This document shows, one piece after another, positions 52,920 through 61,678 of a stretch of DNA of 64,000 bases. Below the pieces are notes generated by a model. The model saw nothing but the letters and a program-made list of their open reading frames with translations. It made no database searches and was not told where the DNA came from. Position numbers and translations under genes: made by a program. The stretch lies in assembly GCA_965229345.1 (NCBI GenBank), contig OZ245872.1:1612001-1676000 (forward strand), in the 5' to 3' direction. The stretch's first letter is position 1, and each line of letters opens with the position of its first letter. The DNA comes from PBB1 sp965229345. Its GTDB lineage: Bacteria; Pseudomonadota; Gammaproteobacteria; Burkholderiales; Burkholderiaceae_C.

Positions 52920-55049
52920 TCAGACGAGGTGCAGGGTGGACAGCAGCAGGTCGATGACCTTGATGCCGACGAAGGGCACGATCAGGCCGCCCAGGCCGTA
53001 GATCAGCACGTTGCGGCGCAGCAGCGCGGCCGCGCCGATGGCTCGGTAGGCCACGCCCTTGAGCGCCAGCGGGATCAGGAACACGATGACGACCGCGTTG
53101 AAGATCACCGCCGACAGGATGGCCGACGACGGGCTGGCCAGCCCCATCACGTTCAGCGCGGCCAGTTGCGGGTAGGTGCTGACGAACATCGCCGGGATGA
53201 TGGCGAAGTACTTCGACACGTCGTTGGCGATCGAGAAGGTGGTGAGCGAGCCGCGCGTCATCAGCAACTGCTTGCCGGTCTCGACGATCTCCAGCAGCTT
53301 GGTCGGGTTGCTGTCGAGGTCGACCATGTTGCCGGCCTCCTTCGCGGCCTGGGTGCCGGTGTTCATCGCGACCGCCACATCGGCCTGCGCCAGCGCCGGC
53401 GCGTCGTTGGTGCCGTCGCCGGTCATGGCCACCAGCCGGCCCTCGGCCTGGTAGTCGCGGATCATCTTCAGCTTGGCCTCGGGCGTGGCCTCGGCGAGGA
53501 AATCATCGACCCCGGCTTCGGCCGCGATGGCCGCGGCGGTGAGGCGGTTGTCGCCGGTGATCATCACCGTCTTGATGCCCATGCGGCGCAGTTCGGCGAA
53601 GCGTTCCTTGATGCCACCCTTGACGATGTCCTTGAGCTCGACGACGCCGAGGACACGCGGTGGCGCGACCGCGACGCCGCTTGCTGTGACCACACCGTCG
53701 GCCACCACCAGCGGGGTGCTGCCGCGGCGCGCAGCCTCGTCGGCCGCGGCCTGAACCTCGGTCGGAAAGCTGCCGCCCAGCGCTTCGACATGCTGGCGGA
53801 TCGCCTGGCCGGCGCCCTTGCGCAACTGGCGCACGCTGCCATCTGCCGATTCGATGTCGACGCCGCTCATCCGCGTCTGGGCGGTGAAGGGCACGAAGGT
53901 GGTCTTCTGCGCGGTCAGATCGCGCTCGCGGACGTTGAACTTCAGCTTGGCCAGCACGGTGATGCTGCGGCCTTCGGGCGTCTCGTCGGCCATCGACGCG
54001 AACTGCGCCGCATCGGCCAGCTGTCGTTCGGAGACGCCTGGCGCCGGCAACATGCTTGTTGCCTGTCTGTTCCCGAGCGTGATGGTGCCGGTCTTGTCGA
54101 GCAGCAGCACGTCGACGTCGCCCGCCGCCTCGACCGCGCGGCCCGAGGTGGCGATGACGTTGGCCGCCATCATCCGGCTCATGCCCGCCACGCCGATGGC
54201 CGACAGCAGCGCGCCGATGGTGGTGGGGATCAGGCAGACCAGCAGCGCGATCAGCGCGGTGACGGTGACGGGCGTGGCTGCCTGGCCGGCTGCGGTGGCC
54301 ACGCCGGCGCTGAAGATCGAGAACGGCAGCAGCGTCACCGTGACCACCAGGAACACGATCGTCAGTGCGACCAGCAGGATCGTCAGCGCGATCTCGTTCG
54401 GCGTTTTCTGGCGCTTGGCACCTTCGACCATTGCGATCATGCGGTCGAGGAAGCTCTCGCCCGGGTTCACGTTGATGCGCACCACCAGCCAGTCCGACAG
54501 CACGCGCGTACCGCCGGTCACCGAGGCGAAATCGCCGCCGGATTCGCGGATCACCGGGGCCGACTCGCCGGTGATGGCGCTCTCGTCCACCGAGGCCACG
54601 CCTTCGATCACCTCGCCGTCGAGCGGGATCACGTCGCCCGCCTCGACCAGCACGACCGCGCCCTTGCGCAGCTCGTCGGCCTCCTGCGGGTGCCACGGCG
54701 AACCGTGCCGTGGCTGCTCCAGCTTCTTGGCGATGGTCTTCTTCTTCATGCCGCGCAGCGACGAGGCCTGTGCCTTGCTGCGGCCCTCGGCCATCGCTTC
54801 GGCGAAGTTGGCGAACAACACGGTGAACCACAGCCAGACCGTGATCGCGAGGATGAACGAGGGCGGCGCCTCGCCTTGACCGGTGAGGGCCTGCACCCAC
54901 AGGCCGGTGGTGAGGATGCTGCCGACGTAGACGACGAACATCACCGGGTTGCGCCACTGCACGCGCGGGTCGAGCTTGCCGAATGCCGAGGCGATGGCGG
55001 GCTTGACGAGCGCCGGGTCCATCAAGGAAAAGGGGGCGTTGTGGTTCAT
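52920..55049 (-). CDS. kdpB: Potassium-transporting P-type ATPase subunit B
   Basis: 709 residues from the ATG at 55049; the same frame is open farther upstream but runs through kdpA. The P-type motifs are intact: ITGESAPV, phosphorylated Asp in LLDKTGTITLGN and MTGDGTNDAPALAQADVAVA. The catalytic subunit hydrolyses ATP to drive potassium import through KdpA. It overlaps kdpA by four bases. Confidence 0.97.
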   Translation of the reverse strand: MNHNAPFSLMDPALVKPAIASAFGKLDPRVQWRNPVMFVVYVGSILTTGLWVQALTGQGEAPPSFILAITVWLWFTVLFANFAEAMAEGRSKAQASSLRGMKKKTIAKKLEQPRHGSPWHPQEADELRKGAVVLVEAGDVIPLDGEVIEGVASVDESAITGESAPVIRESGGDFASVTGGTRVLSDWLVVRINVNPGESFLDRMIAMVEGAKRQKTPNEIALTILLVALTIVFLVVTVTLLPFSIFSAGVATAAGQAATPVTVTALIALLVCLIPTTIGALLSAIGVAGMSRMMAANVIATSGRAVEAAGDVDVLLLDKTGTITLGNRQATSMLPAPGVSERQLADAAQFASMADETPEGRSITVLAKLKFNVRERDLTAQKTTFVPFTAQTRMSGVDIESADGSVRQLRKGAGQAIRQHVEALGGSFPTEVQAAADEAARRGSTPLVVADGVVTASGVAVAPPRVLGVVELKDIVKGGIKERFAELRRMGIKTVMITGDNRLTAAAIAAEAGVDDFLAEATPEAKLKMIRDYQAEGRLVAMTGDGTNDAPALAQADVAVAMNTGTQAAKEAGNMVDLDSNPTKLLEIVETGKQLLMTRGSLTTFSIANDVSKYFAIIPAMFVSTYPQLAALNVMGLASPSSAILSAVIFNAVVIVFLIPLALKGVAYRAIGAAALLRRNVLIYGLGGLIVPFVGIKVIDLLLSTLHLV

Positions 55050-56767
55050 GGCTGGCTCCACAGCATCAGGTGCTCGACCACGGGCCCGAGGGCCAGCGCC
55101 GGCACGTAGTTCAGCAGGCCGACCAGCACCACGGTGCCGATCAGCAGCGTGACGAACAGCGGCCCGTGCGTGGGCAGCGTGCCGGCGGTGACCGCCATGC
55201 GCTGCTTCGCCGCAAGCGAGCCCGCGATCGCCAGCACCGGCACGATCACCCCGAAGCGACCGAACCACATCGCCACCGCCAGCAGCGTGTTGTAGAAGGG
55301 CGTGTTGGCCGACAGACCCGCGAAGGCGCTGCCGTTGTTGTTGGCCGCCGAGGTGAGCGCGTAGAGGACCTCGGAGAAGCCGTGCGCACCAGGGTTGGTG
55401 ATGCCGCTCTTGCCGGCGTCGGCCAGCACCGCGATGGCCGCACCGCCCAGCACGAGGATCGGCGTGACGAGGATGGCGATCGAGGTCATCTTCATCTCGA
55501 AGACCTCGATCTTCTTGCCCAGGTACTCGGGCGTGCGACCGATCATCAGCCCGGCGATGAACACCGCCAGGATGGCAAAGATCAGCATGCCGTAGAGCCC
55601 CGAGCCGACGCCGCCGAACACCACTTCGCCCAGCTGCATCAGCACCAGCGGCACCGCGCCGCCGAGCGGCGTGAACGAGTCGTGCATCGCGTTGACCGCA
55701 CCGCACGAGGCCGCGGTGGTGATGGCGGCGAACAGCCCGCTGGCGGCGATGCCGAAGCGCGCTTCCTTGCCTTCCATGTTCCCGCCGGGCTGCGTGGCGC
55801 TCGCGACCTGATCGGCGCCGAGCGAGGTGAGCAGCGGGTTGCCTTGCTGTTCCTGCGCGGTGACGGCCACCACCGAGACGACGAAGATCAGCGTCATCGC
55901 CGCCAGCACCGCCCAGCCTTGCCGCAGGTCGCCGACCAGGCGGCCGAACATGAACACCAGCGCCGCCGGGATCAGGAAGATCGCCAGCATCTGCAGGAAG
56001 TTGGTCAGCGCCGTCGGGTTCTCGTACGGATGCGCCGAGTTGGCGTTGAAGAAGCCGCCGCCGTTGGTGCCCAGCATCTTGATCGCTTCCTGCGAAGCCA
56101 CCGGGCCCATCGCCAGCGTCTGCGTGGGGCCTTGCAGCGTGGTGACGTCCTGGTACGAGCTGAAGTTCTGAATCACGCCCTGGCTGACCAGGAACACGGC
56201 GAACACCAGTGACAAGGGCAGCAGCACGTAGGCGGTGACGCGGGTGATGTCGACCCAAAAATTACCGATCGACGCCGACGAGCGCGCCACGAAGCCACGG
56301 ATCAGCGCGATCACGACCACGATGCCGGTGGCAGCCGACAGGAAGTTCTGCACCGCGAGCGCCAGCATCTGCGTCAGGTAGCTCATCGTCGCCTCGCCGG
56401 CATAGCCCTGCCAGTTGGTGTTGGTGACGAAGGCGATGGCGGTGTTGAACGCCGAATCGGCGCTCACGGCCGCCATGCCCGTGGGGTTGAGCGGCAACAG
56501 CCCTTGCCATCGCTGCAGCGCGTAGACCACCAGCACGCCGAGCACATTGAAGGCCAGCAGCGCGATGGCGTAGGCGCGCCACCCCATCCCGGCCGACGGG
56601 TCGACCCCGGCCAATCGGTACAAGGCTCGCTCCGCGGCCTCGACGGGTGCGAGCCAGCGCGGGAAGTGGCCGTTGGCGACCCGCGCCAACCACTGGCCCA
56701 GTGGCCAGGCCAGCAGCATCAGGGCGACGAGGTAGCTCGCCAGCAGCATCCAGGCATTGGCGCTCAT
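55046..56767 (-). CDS. kdpA: Potassium-transporting ATPase potassium-binding subunit A
   Basis: 573 residues. A channel-like subunit with about ten membrane helices. The four selectivity-filter loops are recognisable as NTNWQGYAGE, GTNGGGFFNANSAHP, SCGAVNAMHDSF and AANNNGSAFAG. It starts at the kdpF stop (shared base at 56767). Confidence 0.97.
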   Translation of the reverse strand: MSANAWMLLASYLVALMLLAWPLGQWLARVANGHFPRWLAPVEAAERALYRLAGVDPSAGMGWRAYAIALLAFNVLGVLVVYALQRWQGLLPLNPTGMAAVSADSAFNTAIAFVTNTNWQGYAGEATMSYLTQMLALAVQNFLSAATGIVVVIALIRGFVARSSASIGNFWVDITRVTAYVLLPLSLVFAVFLVSQGVIQNFSSYQDVTTLQGPTQTLAMGPVASQEAIKMLGTNGGGFFNANSAHPYENPTALTNFLQMLAIFLIPAALVFMFGRLVGDLRQGWAVLAAMTLIFVVSVVAVTAQEQQGNPLLTSLGADQVASATQPGGNMEGKEARFGIAASGLFAAITTAASCGAVNAMHDSFTPLGGAVPLVLMQLGEVVFGGVGSGLYGMLIFAILAVFIAGLMIGRTPEYLGKKIEVFEMKMTSIAILVTPILVLGGAAIAVLADAGKSGITNPGAHGFSEVLYALTSAANNNGSAFAGLSANTPFYNTLLAVAMWFGRFGVIVPVLAIAGSLAAKQRMAVTAGTLPTHGPLFVTLLIGTVVLVGLLNYVPALALGPVVEHLMLWSQP

Positions 56768-56856
56768 CAGAACGCCTCCGCGCGCAGCAGTGCATAGACC
56801 AGGTAGATGAGCAGGCCCAGCGAGGCCAGACCCGCGAGCACGTAGAGCCCGTTCAT
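56767..56856 (-). CDS. kdpF: Potassium-transporting ATPase subunit F
   Basis: 29 residues, one membrane helix (MNGLYVLAGLASLGLLIYLV), matching KdpF in size and place. It stabilises the Kdp complex. Its ATG overlaps the stop of the preceding mini-ORF by four bases. Confidence 0.88.
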   Translation of the reverse strand: MNGLYVLAGLASLGLLIYLVYALLRAEAF

Positions 56857-56945
56857 GGCCGCGCTCCCAGGGCGTCGCAGCCCGCCACCAGTCCGACGAT
56901 GGCCGCGCACATCAGGGCCACCACAAGCAGAAACAGGACGTCCAT
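56853..56945 (-). CDS. 30-residue membrane mini-protein heading the kdp operon
   Basis: Read on the minus strand, an ATG at 56945 opens 30 codons: start MDVLFLLVVALMCAAIVGLV, end CDALGARP. One hydrophobic helix and a short polar end give it the look of KdpF. It ends in ATGA shared with the kdpF start, the pattern of translational coupling. It is below usual gene-finder limits. I recall similar short frames before kdpF in related bacteria but cannot check. Confidence 0.68.
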   Translation of the reverse strand: MDVLFLLVVALMCAAIVGLVAGCDALGARP

Positions 56946-56949
56946 GGCA

Positions 56950-56978
56950 CCTCGGGAATCGGATGTCGATACCCGAGG
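56950..56978 (-). promoter_or_regulatory. Leader hairpin that covers the first ribosome-binding site of the kdp operon
   Basis: Inverted repeat with 7 bp (CCTCGGG / CCCGAGG), one mismatch, 4 more bp and a 5-base loop. In the kdp mRNA its 3' arm ends in GAGG, the only Shine-Dalgarno-like sequence, four bases before the mini-ORF ATG. Folding would hide the site. Confidence 0.55.
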
Positions 56979-57025
56979 AGCGTAGGCAGGCGCGCGTCAA
57001 ATCGGTGTAGAGATGCGCCGCCGCC

Positions 57026-57047
57026 GCATCAAGATCGCATCAAGATG
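57026..57047 (-). promoter_or_regulatory. Tandem 11-bp repeat upstream of the kdp operon, candidate KdpE site
   Basis: On the minus strand the sequence reads CATCTTGATGC then GATCTTGATGC, two copies differing in one base, 80-100 bases before the first start codon. TTGATG in the second copy could also be a -35 box, with TACACC 17 bases later as a poor -10. Direct repeats at this place fit an OmpR-type activator. Confidence 0.45.
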
Positions 57048-57079
57048 GGCTGGGCGTCAGGAATCGGTCGCGTTCGACG

Positions 57080-58705
57080 TCAAAGCGATTCCAACTTTGC
57101 GTCGCGCAGACCGACCAGCAAGGCACGGCCTTCAGCGTCGACGCGGAACTCGCCGTATTTCGCTGCCGCGTATCGCTGAGCCTCGCCTTCCTTGAAGAAC
57201 CATGCGTCGCTGACCAGGATCCAGCGGCCGTCCTTCGGTGTCAATTCGATGCGCAGTTCGTTTGCGGCCGGCGGCGCGCCTCGGTCGACGCGCAACATGG
57301 TGAGCACGCCGCGCGCATCGGGTTGCGCTATCACGTGCGGCCTCTGGCCGCTCATCAATCCTTCGGTCGTTCGATCCAGATCGGGTGGGAGGCTGAATCG
57401 CAGCGCCATGTAGTCGCCCTGAATCAGCGATCGCGGGTCGATTGGGGCGAGTTCCGCATACACCGGTCGTCCCTCGGCAATCAGCTTTTCCTTCTGCCAG
57501 ATGCTGACGTTCACCACGGCCAGCACGGTCAATGCGCTGCAGCCGATGGCCCACCGCGACCAGCGTCCGGCCGTTCGTTGCTGTGGGTTCATGGCCACCG
57601 AACCTGTGCCACGAGCCGGCAGCGCCAGCCACGCCAAGGTACCGAACACACAGCCGATGACCGCCAGCACCAGGGCCTTGTCGGTCAGCGACCAGCTCAA
57701 CTGGTAATAGAAGGCGCCAACGATCCACGCGGTAGCCAGCGCGGCGGCGCCAGCCAGTCGCCGCCGCCCAGTGGTCGCGCACACGACCAGGGCCAGCAGC
57801 ACGGCCCCCAGCGCGTGCATGAACCATGCGAGGCCGATCCAGGCCAGCGCGACGCCGGCCAGCCACGGGCGCCGCATGCCCGGCCACTGCCGCGCAGCGC
57901 ACCATGCGGCGGCAATGGCCAGCGAGGCAGACACCACAGACAGCACCACCGCGCCCGAGGCCGGCGCTGCGATGCGGCCGAACTCGCCGGGCGCGGCACC
58001 GACCCGGCCCATGCCAAGCGCGCCGCCGAGCAAGAAGGTCATGCCCGACCACCAGCACAGCCCGAACAAGGTGGACAGCAACCAGCCGGAGGTGAGCGAC
58101 TCCAGCGTTGCCGCTGTCCGGGCGCGGCTGCCGTCGTGCAACCATCTGCGCTGGGCCAGCCTCGCGATCAGCCACACGGTCAGGCACCCATGCCACGCGA
58201 AGAACCAGAACTGGCTGCTGAACGTGGCAGACCACTGTGCCGGTGTGACCGCGGTGACCAGCAGTTGCGCCGAAGTCGCACCCAGCAGGACCCGCAGCCA
58301 GGGCCGTGGCAGGGCCAGGGCCAGGCCGATGCAGACAACAAACATCAACGCTGCGCCGGTCTGAAAGTTCAGATTTCTGGACAGCGCATACCCCAGCGTG
58401 AGGCCACCGACCAGCAGCGCGGGCACCGCAAGCTGCTCGAGGAACAGTGCGGTGTCCCGTGACCGCAGAACCGCTACGGCCAGTGCCAGAAGCAGTCCCC
58501 CGACGAGATACAGACCGCCTGATTGCGAGAGCATCGGTCCGAACAGCAAGCTGATGACGCCGAGCAAAGGAACTGCAGCCAGCCAGGCGCCGAGTGCCGT
58601 CAGCAGCACGACGGGCCACGGACGCGACTCCTGATGCGGCACGGCGCTCCCTTCCGGCAGCAGCTGCTCGCGAACGGCTGCGTCGATGACCGAACTGATC
58701 TTCAT
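57080..58705 (-). CDS. DUF4401 / GDYXXLXY-domain membrane protein
   Basis: 541 residues. About ten or more membrane helices fill residues 35-385 (DUF4401-like). A soluble C-terminal domain has the motif GDYMALRFSLP, which defines the GDYXXLXY family. Function unknown; its pairing with a DUF2157 protein is common. Its start overlaps the stop of the upstream DUF2157 gene by four bases. Confidence 0.85.
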   Translation of the reverse strand: MKISSVIDAAVREQLLPEGSAVPHQESRPWPVVLLTALGAWLAAVPLLGVISLLFGPMLSQSGGLYLVGGLLLALAVAVLRSRDTALFLEQLAVPALLVGGLTLGYALSRNLNFQTGAALMFVVCIGLALALPRPWLRVLLGATSAQLLVTAVTPAQWSATFSSQFWFFAWHGCLTVWLIARLAQRRWLHDGSRARTAATLESLTSGWLLSTLFGLCWWSGMTFLLGGALGMGRVGAAPGEFGRIAAPASGAVVLSVVSASLAIAAAWCAARQWPGMRRPWLAGVALAWIGLAWFMHALGAVLLALVVCATTGRRRLAGAAALATAWIVGAFYYQLSWSLTDKALVLAVIGCVFGTLAWLALPARGTGSVAMNPQQRTAGRWSRWAIGCSALTVLAVVNVSIWQKEKLIAEGRPVYAELAPIDPRSLIQGDYMALRFSLPPDLDRTTEGLMSGQRPHVIAQPDARGVLTMLRVDRGAPPAANELRIELTPKDGRWILVSDAWFFKEGEAQRYAAAKYGEFRVDAEGRALLVGLRDAKLESL

Positions 58706-59682
58706 GCGATGTCCTCTGACACCTGGTGCAGGCGTGCCAGTCTGAGCACGGCAGACACACTGAAGGCGAGCAGCCCGGCTGCGAGCAGGCCGATCATCAG
58801 CAGCGATCCGACGCCGTTACCACCGCTCTGGTGAGTGAGTATCAGTCGGGCAAAGCCTGCGACCAGCAGCGTGTTGATGCCTAGCGCGACCGCGCTCAGT
58901 CCGTATACGTCGAAGCTCTGCGGCAGTGCCAGCGCCACAACAGCGGCGACCAGCGCCAGCAGACCCAGCCCGTATTGCATCCCGCCCAGATGGCTGAACA
59001 GACCGCCCAGCGCCGTGCTGGTGATGATCACCACGGTCAGCGTGATCGCGGTTCGATATGCCAGCAGGTCTGCGCCGGTGAAGGATTGACAGCGCGAGCT
59101 GAGCAGTCCTGTTGTTGCCAGCGCGATGGTCCAGCCCACCAGGTGAACCATGAGGTCGTCGGGCTCGAAACGCCACCCGTGCCCGGTGTGGGTGCGCATC
59201 CACAGCGACACGGCGGTCATCACCACCAACGCCCATGGCGCCCACAGCACATCGCTGCGAACACCCAGGCACAGCGGCAGCGTCAGCGCTGCCCACAGCG
59301 CGAACAACTGCCATGCGTCGGCGCCTGTCTGGTAGGTCTGCCCGAAGTAGGCAAACAGACCGCCGATGATCAACAGTGCCAACAGGCTCAGCGGCACGCG
59401 CCCTGCAGGACGCAGCAAGGCTCCCAGGCAGGTGGCCAGCAGAAAGCCTTGTAGCAGTGCGAACTGACCGAAGCGACCCATCGTGCCCCAATGCGCTGCG
59501 ATCCAGAAAATCAGCCCCAGCCCGACGAGGGCTGCCGCCGACGCAGCGACCGCACGTGGCAAACGGTAGACGAGCCCCGATGGCTCGTCGTGCAATCCGG
59601 CCAGTTGCTCGAGCCGGTCGGTGGCGCGGGCATCGAGCTTGTATTCAGCCGCCAGTTCATACAACGCGAGGCGAAGATCCAT
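58702..59682 (-). CDS. DUF2157 membrane protein
   Basis: 326 residues. A short soluble start (LYELAAEYKLDARATDRLEQ) precedes about ten membrane helices, the DUF2157 layout. Coupled by four-base overlap to the DUF4401/GDYXXLXY gene, so the two probably act together in the inner membrane. No known substrate. Confidence 0.85.
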   Translation of the reverse strand: MDLRLALYELAAEYKLDARATDRLEQLAGLHDEPSGLVYRLPRAVAASAAALVGLGLIFWIAAHWGTMGRFGQFALLQGFLLATCLGALLRPAGRVPLSLLALLIIGGLFAYFGQTYQTGADAWQLFALWAALTLPLCLGVRSDVLWAPWALVVMTAVSLWMRTHTGHGWRFEPDDLMVHLVGWTIALATTGLLSSRCQSFTGADLLAYRTAITLTVVIITSTALGGLFSHLGGMQYGLGLLALVAAVVALALPQSFDVYGLSAVALGINTLLVAGFARLILTHQSGGNGVGSLLMIGLLAAGLLAFSVSAVLRLARLHQVSEDIA

Positions 59683-59852
59683 CGGACTTCCTTGTTGTCA
59701 GTCGATGTGGGTAGTCTCGATGCGCATGTGCACGCTGCGTAACCCTCGCAGTGGTGGGTTGACCACGAACAAGCGGGCCTGTGCAGCGCTCGATCGTGCA
59801 CCCGGCATCGGGTCGAGCCAGGCCACGGGGGCATGCCGAGGTGGAGGCTCAA

Positions 59853-59892
59853 AAAGCAAAAGGCCCGGTCGTTGGACCGGGCCTTTTGCTTT
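59853..59892 (-). terminator. Strong terminator downstream of the phasin gene
   Basis: Perfect 18-bp inverted repeat (arm AAAGCAAAAGGCCCGGTC) around a GTTG loop, with A/T-rich ends on both sides. It lies 49 bases after the phasin stop and could work in both directions. Confidence 0.85.
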
Positions 59893-59940
59893 GAAGCCGC
59901 CAGGCACCAGGCTTGGCGGCGTTCAGTACGCAGTCGAGAC

Positions 59941-60489
59941 TCAGGCAGTGCGCTTCGCCTTGGTGGCCGAGGCGGCCTTCACTGCGGTGCTGGTCATCGC
60001 CTGGAAGTTGGCTTCTGCCACTTCGACGGCTTGCTTCGATGCCTTGTGCACGCTTTCGTAGGCGTTGTTCGCGGCAGCGACAGCGGACTTCACCAGCGCC
60101 ACGGCGTTTTCGCTGCCGGCCGGTGCGTTCTTGACGGCGGTGTCGACCACCGACATGAACTTCTTCTGCGCATCGGCCGCGGTCGCTTCAGCGGCCTTGG
60201 TGATTTCCGACGTGGTCGCGGTGGCGATGTCGTACAGGTGGCGGCTGTAAGCAGCGGCCTTTTCGGCAGCTGGTTGCAGCAGCGACGTTTGCAGGGCCAG
60301 CAGTTCCTGAGCGTCCTTGGCCGACAGAGCGGCTTGGGTCGATTCAGCAGCTTCGCCCATGGCAGCCTTGGCGACTTGCAGGTTCAGCTCGACGAGCTTT
60401 TCAACGCCTTCGAAAGCCTTGGCGGTCAGGCCGAACAGCGTGTCAAGGTTGGACTTCTGGGCGGCAACGATTTGTTCTGCGGTCAACAT
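59941..60489 (-). CDS. Phasin family protein (PHA granule coat)
   Basis: 182 residues from the ATG at 60489 with AGGAGA just upstream. Starts MLTAEQIVAAQKSNLDTLFG and is an Ala-rich helical protein with no membrane segment. This is the phasin pattern of Burkholderiales. Phasins coat polyhydroxyalkanoate granules and set their size and number. It stands alone, with its own promoter and terminator. Confidence 0.92.
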   Translation of the reverse strand: MLTAEQIVAAQKSNLDTLFGLTAKAFEGVEKLVELNLQVAKAAMGEAAESTQAALSAKDAQELLALQTSLLQPAAEKAAAYSRHLYDIATATTSEITKAAEATAADAQKKFMSVVDTAVKNAPAGSENAVALVKSAVAAANNAYESVHKASKQAVEVAEANFQAMTSTAVKAASATKAKRTA

Positions 60490-60544
60490 GGAGATCTCCT
60501 GTAGGTAAAAAAGATGGCTTGAGAGCTGACCCACAAATCTTGTT

Positions 60545-60556
60545 GCAGTGCAGCAT
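60545..60556 (-). promoter_or_regulatory. 12-bp PhaR-like operator at the phasin transcription start
   Basis: TGCTGCACTGCA on the minus strand, nine bases past the -10 box, so at the expected start of transcription. It differs in one base from the copy at 60603-60614. Confidence 0.5.
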
Positions 60557-60564
60557 GGGGTGAA

Positions 60565-60592
60565 GTATAGGAGTCCGAAATGACTTGGCAAG
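60565..60592 (-). promoter_or_regulatory. Sigma-70-type promoter of the phasin gene
   Basis: On the minus strand TTGCCA (60592-60587), a 16-base spacer and TATACT (60570-60565), 76 bases before the start codon. Confidence 0.7.
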
Positions 60593-60602
60593 CGTTTTTT
60601 GG

Positions 60603-60614
60603 TGCAATGCAGCA
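60603..60614 (-). promoter_or_regulatory. 12-bp PhaR-like operator upstream of the phasin -35 box
   Basis: TGCTGCATTGCA on the minus strand, ten bases upstream of the -35 box; second copy of the element at 60545-60556. Confidence 0.5.
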
Positions 60615-60681
60615 AAACTAGGGTGGTCGGCCTAAAACCTGGGTTCCGCTTGCTCACGGGTGGATCTGCACAATCGACCGG

Positions 60682-61656
60682 GTGCAGGCCTTCTATTCCG
60701 ATCACTTCGTGTTGCCGCTGCCAGAGGGGCACCGTTTCCCGATGGCGAAGTACCGGCTGCTGCGAGACCGCGTGGCCACCGAGCTGCCCGGCGTCACGCT
60801 GATGGAGGCGCCTGCGGCCTCGGACGGCGAGCTGGCGTTGGCGCACACGCCGCAGTACGTTGGCGAGGTGGCCGAGGGGCGCTTGTCGGCCGCGCAGCAA
60901 CGCGAGATCGGCTTCCCGTGGTCGGCGGCGATGGTGGCGAGATCGCGCCGATCGGTGGGCGCCTCGATCGCGGCGGCGCGCGCCGCGCTGAACGGCGGCG
61001 GTGTGGCCTTCAACCTGGCCGGTGGCACCCACCACGCGTATGCCGATCGCGGCAGCGGGTTTTGCGTGTTCAACGATGTGGTGGTCGCGGCGCGGCGGAT
61101 GCAGGCCGAATCGACCCGCCGGGGCGAGGCGCCGCTGCGGGTGGCGGTGATCGATCTCGACGTGCACCAGGGCAACGGCACCGCGGCCATCTGCCGCGAC
61201 GACCCGACGATCACCACGCTGTCGATGCATGGCGCGAAGAACTTCCCGTTTCGCAAGGAGGCCAGCGACATCGACGTCGATTTGCCCGATGGCTGCGCCG
61301 ACGAGGCCTACCTCGCTGCGCTGGACGGCGCACTGGATCGGCTGTGGCGGCACGCCGAATCTGCTGGCCCCCCGCAGCTGATCTTTTTTCTGGCCGGCGC
61401 CGACCCGCATGAAGGCGATCGTCTGGGCCGCTTGAAGCTGACTGCGGCCGGCCTGGCCGAGCGCGACCGGCGAGTGTTCGCCGCCGCGCTCGAGCGCCGC
61501 ATCCCGGTGGCGGTGTCGATGGCCGGCGGCTACGGCAACGTGATCGAGGACACGGTGGCGCTGCAGGTCACCACCTTGCGCCTGGCGTTCACGCATTGGC
61601 AGGCCTGGCAGTCACTGCACCCGCGTGCGCCGGACCGGCGGGCCGAAGTGGCCTGA
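60682..61656 (+). CDS. Histone-deacetylase-family hydrolase
   Basis: 324 residues from a GTG. Zinc-dependent deacetylase fold. The signatures are GGTHHAYADRGSGFCVFNDV (His-His pair), IDLDVHQGNGTA (metal ligands), AGADPHEGDRLG and GGYGNVI. Bacterial members remove acetyl groups from small amines, polyamines or proteins; the substrate here is not evident. It is divergent from the phasin gene and 22 bases before rmuC. Confidence 0.92.
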   Translation: MQAFYSDHFVLPLPEGHRFPMAKYRLLRDRVATELPGVTLMEAPAASDGELALAHTPQYVGEVAEGRLSAAQQREIGFPWSAAMVARSRRSVGASIAAARAALNGGGVAFNLAGGTHHAYADRGSGFCVFNDVVVAARRMQAESTRRGEAPLRVAVIDLDVHQGNGTAAICRDDPTITTLSMHGAKNFPFRKEASDIDVDLPDGCADEAYLAALDGALDRLWRHAESAGPPQLIFFLAGADPHEGDRLGRLKLTAAGLAERDRRVFAAALERRIPVAVSMAGGYGNVIEDTVALQVTTLRLAFTHWQAWQSLHPRAPDRRAEVA

Positions 61657-61678
61657 GGCTCGCTGAGACAATCGGGCG

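Noticed and set aside
49810..55109. Long plus-strand frames opposite kdpD and kdpB (851 and 753 codons)
   Set aside because: Shadow frames with His/Gln/Arg-rich products; the minus strand encodes intact Kdp proteins.
52920..56258. A single 1112-codon frame covering kdpB and part of kdpA
   Set aside because: The upstream 403 codons overlap kdpA in another frame and have no protein-like features; KdpB has a normal start at 55049.
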